DNA of 64,000 nucleotides from contig CM035166.1 in assembly GCA_020205615.1 (NCBI GenBank), forward strand, positions 78,454,679 to 78,518,678, written 5' to 3'. Position 1 is the first letter of the stretch, and the number at the start of each line of letters is the position of its first letter. This stretch comes from Panax quinquefolius. Lineage: Eukaryota > Streptophyta > Magnoliopsida > Apiales > Araliaceae. The translations under genes and the position numbers were made by a program. The notes under the pieces were generated by a model. It had not been told where the DNA came from. It saw only the letters and a program-made list of their open reading frames with translations, and ran no database searches. This document shows positions 55,801-64,000 of the stretch, in pieces.

Positions 55801-58398
55801 TGTAAGACCCCAACTTTTATAAATAAAAATAAATTTTCTATAAATATCATTTTTGAATATTATGGAATTAATTTGATATAATGTTATAATTGTGGGTAAT
55901 ATTTATAAATTTTGCAAAGTACGTAAGTTGTTATATAATATTCGATTGGTCGGAGAATATTCGTTTTAACAAGGAATATTCGTACAACGGCACAATCATT
56001 GGTGGACCCCACAACGGAATTATTGTTGGATTGAGAAAACGACAAAAATACTTTATGAAAATATCGATTGGAAGTTTTACCGTTATTCGCTGAAACACCC
56101 TTGTTAAAAGTGCGAAGAATCTGAGCGTGCACAAAGAGATAATACCAGTATTGATTATTGATGCTTACGTGAGAAGTCACTCAGTTTTGTTCAATTATTG
56201 TTACAGTAATTGTTGCATAGTATCTCACGATAATTGATTCATTTATTGTCAATATTTTATATAATTGAGATGACAAAGTTATTAATATTATTATTTGCAA
56301 TATTAACAATGTCAGAAGTTACATCGAGGAGAGGTTTGGTCACCTAATTGCGGCGCCTGATAGGGTAAAATCCTTATTGAAAGCCCCTCTTTCCAAGGAA
56401 GCGACACAGTCGATTAATATTGTGAATTATAATAATGATGATGAGTTTTGTTTTATTCAGTATTATTAATGTAATAAAAACAGAAGCTTTTTATATAAAA
56501 CAAATTACTTTTATAAAGTATTTCGTTTTATTAGACTAATAGTACAATCTTTTTATATAAAATAGAATACTTTTATAAAGTTATCTATTTTATTAGACAA
56601 TAATTAGAATATATTATATTTTATTATGCATAGTATTTGTATAGTGTATGCATAGTGCCTGCATAGTGTTTGTATAGTAAAATCTTTTAAAAAGTTATTT
56701 GTTTTATTAGATTATAATTAGAATATATTATATTTTATTTTAAAGATTTTTCTATAAATACGGACCGTCCGATTAAAGTAAATCAATCTGGACCGTTCAT
56801 GAATTAGTTACTATGCATTCCATTCTTCTATAAATAGAAGCTCATTCCTTCATTATTTCTTACGAATTCACTGAAACTCTAGAGAGAGAAACTATAGAGA
56901 GAGTTCTTCTTCTATAAATCTTGAGCGTATTTCCTAAGAGTTGTAAGAAGCTTTGAGCGTAGTATAAGTTTTCTTAAAGAATATCCTCGTCCTATCAGTC
57001 GAAATAATCTTCTTTTACGGTAAGGGATATTATTTGTTGTACTCGTTAGGGGCATTCCTTCTTTCTTATGGGTGAAATTCTTCTGTTATTCCATTCTTTA
57101 GTATTCTATTGGAATAACTTGTATATGCGGGATACCCTATACTTAGTGAAATTCTTCTGTTATTCTATTCTTTATTATTTCGTTGGAACATCACATGCAT
57201 GCGTTTTCTTGCGGACTGGTTCCATTCTTTATTATTACATTGGAATATCACGTGCATGCGCTTTTACGTGGGATTGGTTCCGTTATTTATTATTCTCACT
57301 GGAATAACATGTATCATGCGGTCTATCGCATGCCTGGTGATTTCTTTTGTTATTCCATTCTTTATTATACTCTGTTGGTTAAAGTTTTGACTTCTATACT
57401 CCATGAAATTAGTGGAATATCTTTGATATTTGCGGCTTCATCTAAGATCTTTTCATGGAAATATTTTTCCGAGCATTCTTGAATTTTACTCTACAAAGCA
57501 AAGATCATGTTGACAATTTGGACGTTATTGATTCTCGGATAAAATAATTCTTGAACTTGTTTTATTAAATTCTTATATCATTGTCATCATCCTCATGTTT
57601 ATATTATATTTGAAGTCATCATGGCGTGAGTGCATAGATGGACTTGGTATGATTATGATGAGGATTATTGATTGTAATCACGACCGTAATATTACAAATG
57701 ATGTGAAAAAGTTCTCATTGGTCGTAGTGCATTGATGGATGAGTTGTTGGCATGATCATGACCATTAATGAATACATTAAATATTCTTGCACGTAGTGCA
57801 TGGATAATTGTGGTCGTGATAATAAAGAATATCTTTGGGTCAGTAGTGCGGGGGTGATTCTATTGATGTGGATTATTTATTGTCGAGTCCTAGCGATAAA
57901 AGTGATGAAAAACCTTTTAAATCATAAAAGATAGTAGATTTTATTCTCTACTTAACTCTTTTAATGGATTGCTTGTTCCGCTACAGTTAAACTTGATGTT
58001 GTTATAATTTATCAGTTTAACACTGTTGAAGGCTAACGATAATTTATTCTGCATTATCTTAGTCATAATATTTCATGCTGGGCTAGTTGAGCTCACCCTT
58101 TTTTCACTGTTCTTTTCAGGAAATGAGAACGTAGTAGGGACTAGTTGGGGAACGTAGTGACGGTCCAGAGGATAGCATTAGTAGTCCTCACTATTCTGTG
58201 AAATAGTGTGTTAATAATTGTAATGAGGACTCCTTTTGAGTTTTTATACTTTCTAGTAGATAATATTTGTATTCAAACTCACAGTTATGTTTTGTCATAT
58301 TGTACACGACAGTTGTATTAGTAAGTTGTATTTGAATTCTGTACCATGTATCTGGCGACTCAAGATGGGTGATGTATACCTATTTTGGGGGTGTCACA
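55801..58398 (+). mobile_element. Solo LTR P2 (P family) inside M
   Basis: 2598 bp, TGTAAGACCCCAAC to GGGGGTGTCACA, flanked by TACCT at 55796-55800 and 58399-58403. No internal region. The same target site as P means it is the P insertion reduced to a solo LTR, or the far LTR of P after rearrangement. TATA box at 56829-56836. Confidence 0.9.
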
Positions 58399-58403
58399 TA
58401 CCT

Positions 58404-58965
58404 GGTGTTTCGAAAAGGTGAGGATACCTCGTTTTCATTTCTAATTCCAACTCCCGGGTCATTTCCTCAATAGCATTGTTCCTCCGTAAAACCTTAACTT
58501 GTAGTATACCTTTGGTGCGTAGGACATGCTCTTTCCTATCCAAGATCTTAACAGGTACCTCCTCGTACGTTAAATCTTCGACTATCTCGTCTGGTTCTAA
58601 CTCAATAATGTGGTTCGGGTCCTTCACATATTTACGAAGCACAGATATGTGAAAAACATTATGAACAGGAGACATGCTTGGAGGTAACGCTAGTCTATAG
58701 GCCACATTTTCTACTCGGTCAAGAATTTGAAATGGACCAATAAATCGTGGATTGAGCTTTCATCTCTTCCCAAATCTTTTAACTCCCTTCCATGGAGCAT
58801 AACGAACAATACATGATCCCCAATATTAAATTTCACGTCCTTTCGATGAAGATCCACATAACTCTTTTGTTGATCCTGTGCCGTTTGTATACGTTGTCGG
58901 ATCATTTGGATCTTCTCTATAGTCATTCGTACCAACTCTTGCCCCAACAACGCTGCTTCTCCCAC
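58404..58965 (-). pseudogene. Integrase C-terminus and chromodomain of chromovirus M
   Basis: 58965-58711 carries the region after the catalytic core ([38 protein letters not shown]) and 58705-58399 carries [19 protein letters not shown] and the chromodomain (DLTYEEVPVKILDRKEHVLR). Chromodomains direct integration to modified chromatin in related elements. A frameshift near 58708 separates the two pieces. The frame runs into the P insertion after ETPG, so the last codons lie beyond it. Confidence 0.85.
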
Positions 58966-59864
58966 CTCATCCCAGCATCCTGGAGAGCGACACTTTCATC
59001 CATACAATGCTTCAAATGGAGCCACACCTATACTTGCTGATAACTATTGTTGTTGGAGAATTCTACTAATGGTAGGTACTTATCCCAACTCCCTTTGAAA
59101 TCTAGGACATAGAGTCTTAATAGATCTTCAGGAGTTTGAATAGTCCTATCTGATTGCCCGTCCATTTGAGGATGGTATGTTGAACTGAATTGTAAATCCG
59201 TGCCCATAGCTTTCTACAAGCTAACCCAAAATCGTGAAGTGAATCTTGGGTCACGATTTGAAACTATTGATACTAGCATGCCATGCAATCTCACAATCTC
59301 ATTTGCGTAAATACTAGCAAGACGTTCAAGGGAATAAGTCTCCCGTATAGGCAAGAAATGGGCAGACTTGGTTAATCTATCAACAATAACCCAAATCGCA
59401 TCTATGCCTTGAGAAACCTTGGGAAGACCCGTAACGAAATCCATAGTAATGTGTTCCCACTTCCATTTCGGAATCTCAAGTGGTTGCAATGGACCCTTTG
59501 GCACTTGATGCTCCTCCTTTACGCGTTGACAAGTTAAAAACCTCGAGTTAAACTCTGCGCTTTCTCTCTTCATATTACTCCACCAAAATGTATGTCGAAG
59601 ATCATGATACATTTTGGTACTCCCGAGATGGATTGCAAACGGTGTGTTGTGTGCCTCCATCATGATTCTATGTTTTAAGTTAGAATCGTTAGGAACACAA
59701 AGTTTGGAGTTGACTCGAAGTATTCCTTCTTCATCGATTCTTGCTTTTGGAATAGCACCTTCTTGCACTTTCTTCTTCATACGCATCAGCTCCGTGTCCG
59801 TAGCTTGAGCAGCTTTAACTTTATCGATTAAAGTCGGTTCTACTCGTATGCTTGATATCATCAC
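58966..59864 (-). pseudogene. Integrase core of chromovirus M, inactivated
   Basis: The open frame 59864-59214 holds the zinc-binding region and the first catalytic Asp ([12 protein letters not shown]). The zinc motif has Phe in place of the third ligand Cys (RFLTCQ). The second catalytic Asp is Asn (VSNRDPRF where P has VSDRDPRF). The frame ends after SRFWVSL. The rest, including the Glu region, is in another frame with stops at 58966-59213. Confidence 0.85.
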
Positions 59865-60590
59865 GTGGGTACTTGGAGCCTTTACCTCTATCTACATCCT
59901 TTGTAAGTCATACAAAATAGGCCTTTGTGTTAACAACATTTCACTCATATCCACATATGCTCTTCTACTCAATATATCAGCTACCACGTTTGCTTTTCTA
60001 GGATGGTAGTGGATGGTATGGTCATAATCTTTCAATAACTCGAGCCAACGTCATTACCGCATGTTGAGTTCCTTTTGGGTGAAGAAATATTTGAGACTTT
60101 TATGATCTGTATAGATCTCCACTTTCTCCCCATATAGGTAGTGTCTCCAGATCTTCAACGCGAAAACGACTGCTGCCAACTCCAAATTATGAGTAGGATA
60201 ATTCCTCTCATATTCTTTGAGTTGTTGAGAGGCATAGGCTATGACTTTCCCATGTTGCATGAGAACACATCCTAACACTTTGCCTAAAGCATCGCTGTAG
60301 ATAAGAAATCCATCTGAACCAGATGGTATGGTCAGAACAGGTGCCGAAATTAGTCTCATCTTGAGTTCTTGAAAACTCTTCTCACAATCCTCGCTCCAAC
60401 CGAATTTTGTATCTTTACGAGTCAGCTGAGTTAAAAGAGTAGCGATTTGAGAAAATCCTTCCACGAATCTCAGATAATAACCAGCTAAGCCCAGAAAGCT
60501 ACGTATTTCGGTCACCGACTTTGGTTGCTCCCAACTTTGTATTGCTTCAATCTTCGCCGGGTCAACAAATACTCTATGTATTGACACCAC
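59865..60590 (-). pseudogene. RNase H of chromovirus M
   Basis: 60590-60054 (178 codons) includes [53 protein letters not shown] and [13 protein letters not shown], ending at a stop after ELNMR. The remainder to 59865 is frameshifted. Confidence 0.85.
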
Positions 60591-61374
60591 GTGCCCAAGG
60601 AATGCTACTTCCTCAAGCCAGAACTCGCATTTCTTTAGCTTGGCATATAGCTTGTTATCACGAAGCCTTTGCGATTACCGACTTCAAAGGTTTCTCATGA
60701 TCTTCACGGTTTTTGGAATAGATGAGGATGTCATCAATAAAGACGACAACGAACTGATCCAAATATTCTTTGAACACACGGTTCATCATATCCATGAAAG
60801 CAGCATGAGCATTAGTCAATCCAAAAGACATGACTAAGAATTCATAATGCCCGTACCCAGTTCTGAAGGGAGTCTTCGGAATATCCTCAATTTTAATCTT
60901 CAGCTGATGATATCCAGAACGAAGATCGATTTTTAAAAAGAATTGTGCTCCTTGCAATTGGTCAAATAGGTCATCAATGCGAGGTAGCGGATACCTATTC
61001 TTAATGGTGACATGGTTCAATTCCCGGGAGTCAATACAAAGTCGCATACTCCCGTCTTTCTTCTTTACATATAAAACAGGAGCACCCCAAGGAGATGTAC
61101 TAGGACGAATGAAACCGATGTCCAACAACTCCTGTAGTTGGACCTTTAACTCCTGAAGTTCAATAGGAGCCATTCGATATTGGGTTTTAGAAATGGGCTT
61201 TGTACCAGGTTCAAGGTCAATAAAGAATTCAACTTCACGTTCTGGGGGTAGACCGGGAAGTTCTTTAGGAAATACGTCAGGAAATTCACTAACAATCGAA
61301 ATATTATTCAAATCTGACGTGTTTTTGTTCAAGTCCGTGACATGGGCTAAGAAAGCTTGACATCCATTTTTCAA
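60591..61374 (-). pseudogene. pol: Reverse transcriptase of chromovirus M
   Basis: 61374-60658 (238 codons) is nearly a whole RT. It has [32 protein letters not shown] (Ser where relatives have Tyr), [40 protein letters not shown] and [16 protein letters not shown]. It ends with a frameshift at about 60660. Of the chromovirus RTs here it is the best preserved. Confidence 0.9.
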
Positions 61375-61410
61375 TAAACGAATAGCTTTAAGGCTTGATA
61401 TGACAGTGAT

Positions 61411-61919
61411 TTACTTTAGTGGTTTGGTTGTTTGAATTCTCATAACAGGTTGGTTAGGAATATGAAAACTAACAACCTTACGAAAATAATCAATTTTAGC
61501 ATGATGAGTGGTTAACCAATCAATCCCTAAAATCACATCAAATGCAAGTATTTTCAAAGAAATAAGATCGGCAGGTAATGTGATGGTTCCAACTTGAATC
61601 AAGCAAGATTTATAAACTGTAGATGTAATGAAAGTTTCTCATAACGGAGTCTCAACAGATAAGTCAAGATCTAATTTCTCCGTAGTTAAGTTCAAACGTT
61701 GAGCACAAACAGAAGAGATAAAAGAATGGGTAGACCGGTATCTAATAAGGTATAAACTTCGCAAAAGTTTATGATTAGCTTACCCGTGATCACCTCGTTC
61801 GGGTTCCTCGCATTTTGGGTAGTCACGACAAACGCCCTTCTAGGAACCATCGGCTTTGACTTTTTCGGGACAGCCTTTGGAGTCACCATCCTCGTTGAAC
61901 TTGGTTTCGCAACAAGAGA
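61411..61919 (-). pseudogene. Aspartic protease of chromovirus M
   Basis: 61602-61411 carries the C-terminal part (TLPADLISLKILAFDVILGI and the ID-WL end). The active-site DTG occurs further upstream in VYTLLDTG near 61735, followed directly by a frameshift. Confidence 0.8.
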
Positions 61920-62786
61920 ATCTCTAGCTATATGACCTTCCTTTCCACAGTTATAACACACCTTGGATTGTTGTGGGCAGTTTGGGCTTATGTGTCCCTC
62001 TTTCCCGCATTTATACAAACGATCGGTGCTCATTCTCCTCCCCTAGAAACAACTGATGTTTATGCTGACGTCTTCACGTTATCATTGTTGTACCTTCTCT
62101 TTTTGAAATCTCCCCCGACTCGCTTCTTCTACCATCATGGCCACGATTACCACTAGAGTGGTTACTGGTTTTGTCTGAATGTTTTCCTCCCCGCTGGTTG
62201 TCATTGCTCTAATGACTGTTGGCACCGGCATGTCCCTAGTTATGGTCCCTCGGTTGAACATACTCATTATCTCACTCTAATAATTGAGCCATGTTTACAA
62301 CATCTGAATATAAAGAAAATTTATGAGTGATAAGATATTGTCGAATCTTGGGTTTTAGACCTCTCAGAAACATCCTCATCATTCGCTCCTCATTCTACCA
62401 AATGAGGTGCAAACCTGGATAACTCTGTGAACCTCGCCTCATACTGGGACACTGTCATGTTGTTTTGTTCCAGTCTGATAAACTCTACCTCCTTCATATG
62501 ACGAATACTTTCAGGAAAGTACTTGTCATTTAAAAGTTTCTAAAACGTTTCCCAAGACATGTTGAATGCGACAGGCTGGGTACGCTTCACAGACTCCCAC
62601 CAGTAATCTGCCTCACCAAGAAACATAAAGGTGGCGAATGGAACCTTCTGTTCCTCCGTGCATCCCAAGACATCGAATATCTTGGTAATTTGCTTTAATC
62701 GGATTTGGCTTTCCCACAAATTCTGGTGCTCCTAACTCTTTGAACTGCTTGGCTTTCACTCCATTGTTAATATTTTTAGCTGCCAT
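61920..62786 (-). pseudogene. gag: gag of chromovirus M
   Basis: Likely start MAAKNINNGVKAKQFKEL at 62786, then GAPEFVGKPNPIK. Frameshifts scatter the capsid core. Two zinc knuckles lie at about 62020-61915: [14 protein letters not shown], where the first Cys is Leu, and [14 protein letters not shown], where the last Cys is Ser. A related gag in P has an extra N-terminal extension of about 85 codons before the same KQFKELG segment. Confidence 0.8.
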
Positions 62787-62973
62787 TCTTAAATACTGCC
62801 ACAAAACAAGGGTTAATTAACAAATTAACATATCATATATTAACCATATGCTCCGACTGACCAACCAAATAAGCTTAGGTATGACATACTAGCGAAGGAT
62901 TACTCGTCTCTCCCGTCCTAGTTCTATTCCCTGATATCCGCAAGAGATCATATCCCTAAGCTCTAATACCAAC
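62787..62973 (-). other. Leader and primer-binding site of M
   Basis: On the minus strand GTTGGTATTAGAG (62961-62973) adjoins the 5' LTR and is a tRNA-iMet-type site with one substitution. The leader then resembles those of P and N. Confidence 0.8.
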
Positions 62974-64000
62974 TGTGACACCCCCAAAATAGGTATACAT
63001 CACCCATTTTGAGACGCCAAATACATGGTACAGAAACAAATACAACTTCATTAATACAATTGTCGTGCAAAATACGACAACACATATACTTTGAGTTTAA
63101 ATATAAATACTGTCTAATAGACAGTATACAAACTCAAAAGGAGTCCTCATTACAATTATTGATACACTATTTTACAAAAATAGTAAGGACTGCTAAAACA
63201 ACTTTCTAGAATCATCACTCCATACCCCGGCTAGTTCATGCTAAATTCTCACCTCCTGAGAAGAAAAATGGAACAAAAAGGAAAAGGGTGAGCTCAACTA
63301 GCTCAGTAAAGAATATTATGACTAAGATAATATACAACAATTTATCATTATTCTTTAACAGGGAAAAATCTGATAGAATATAATAGACAACAAGTTTTAG
63401 ATCAACAACTGCAACGGAAACAACAATTCATTAGAAGAGTCTAGTAGAGAATAAATTCTACTATCTTCTAGGATTTAAAAGTCCATCATCAATATTTTAT
63501 CCATGTAACATCAATCAATATACATCTTGAGTCAAATATTCATCTTTGCACTACAGGCCAAAGATATTCATTTGTATCACCAGTTGATCGTGTTCATCTC
63601 AACACCTGTACATCTTAGCACTACTAGCCAAAGATATTCATCAGGAAATCATTCATCTTTGCACTACAGGCCAAAGATATTCAGTAATATCATCATTTAG
63701 AACTGAGGATGATGAAAAATATTTTATAGAAAACGAATCCAGTGAGACAAAAGAACAAATATTTAGAATTCATACTTCGGTTTATCCATGTTCAAAAACA
63801 CCCCATAATATACCACAGTGGAGGAAAATTCAATAATAAAGATCAAAACATGGATACAATTAAAGATAGTAATAAAATAGACATCTGGGACAAAGAAGAG
63901 AAAATTTCATTTTTCGGTGAATAGTGTCGTATACGTGAATAGTAATCCCGGCACAAAAAAGTAGAAATTCCATAATAATATTCATATCAATATTTCGGCA
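62974..64000 (-). repeat. 5' LTR of chromovirus M (cut by the window end)
   Basis: Starts TGTGACACCCCCAAAATAGG and closely matches 42419-43440. The position equivalent to the MITE would be near 65000, outside the window. Confidence 0.9.

Larger units (their letters stand above)
42419..64000 (-). mobile_element. Chromovirus M (Tekay-like), minus strand, hosting element P, continues past window
   Basis: The 3' LTR is at left (42419-45237). The coding region is at 58404-62786 (minus), the primer site at 62961-62973, and the 5' LTR from 62974 runs beyond the window. The flank before the left LTR is ATTCC (42414-42418), the candidate target duplication. Element P is inserted in the final codons of M's pol. 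Lineage is inferred from the gag-PR-RT-RH-IN-chromodomain order and motifs such as [12 protein letters not shown] integrase and the YEEVPVKILDRKEHVLR chromodomain. Confidence 0.85.

Overview
This window is plant nuclear DNA, almost certainly from a flowering plant. I found no host gene. Every stretch I could classify belongs to, or is embedded in, transposable elements: Ty3/gypsy LTR retrotransposons of the Tat/Ogre and Tekay-like chromovirus lineages, solo LTRs, a Mutator-like (MULE) transposase remnant, a Stowaway-like MITE present twice, and an unclassified repeat family (called R here). The species cannot be named from the sequence.

Left third (1-25194): three nested layers. The host is a minus-strand chromovirus fragment (N, 20816-25194: gag start, primer-binding site and a 4.1 kb LTR). 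Repeat R copy B (1-476 plus 20735-20815) is inserted in N's gag. A full-length 20.26 kb Ogre/Tat element (477-20734) is inserted in R copy B. Its LTRs are 2472 and 2540 bp, it has a perfect GGAAC target-site duplication, and the matching empty site is visible in R copy A near 40266. The Ogre element carries gag with two copies of a zinc-knuckle module, a protease, a G-patch-like segment, a probable 150 bp intron, RT, RNase H, a second RNase H, and an integrase with its D,D35E spacing. On the opposite strand downstream of pol it carries two regions resembling the plant mobile domain. Nearly all sense genes are broken by stops and frameshifts.

Middle (25195-42418): a solo chromovirus LTR (S0, 25212-28257), then a decayed minus-strand MULE transposase (28339-30494). 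The MULE reading frame is cut at 30495 by what I infer to be the very long 5' LTR of a Tat/Retand-like element (Q). Q's LTR is split by solo LTRs S1 (TSD ATGAA) and S2 (TSD TGGTA) and by R copy A. Q's primer site and gag leader follow at 41846-42418.

Right third (42419-64000): a minus-strand Tekay-like chromovirus (M) interrupts Q and continues past the window end. A related plus-strand element (P, 45286-about 54073) lies inside M, in the last codons of M's pol, with target duplication TACCT. TACCT occurs three times (45281, 55796, 58399) because part of M's 3' LTR and a P LTR are present twice. The junction at about 54073 is explained by one illegitimate crossover between a chromosome with full P and one where P is a solo LTR, or by an assembly that joined two haplotypes.

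The encoded proteins are retrotransposon gag-pol parts. The least standard items are the paired antisense mobile-domain regions and short GC-rich palindromic repeat array of the Ogre element, the three head-to-head LTR pairs, and the 54073 junction.
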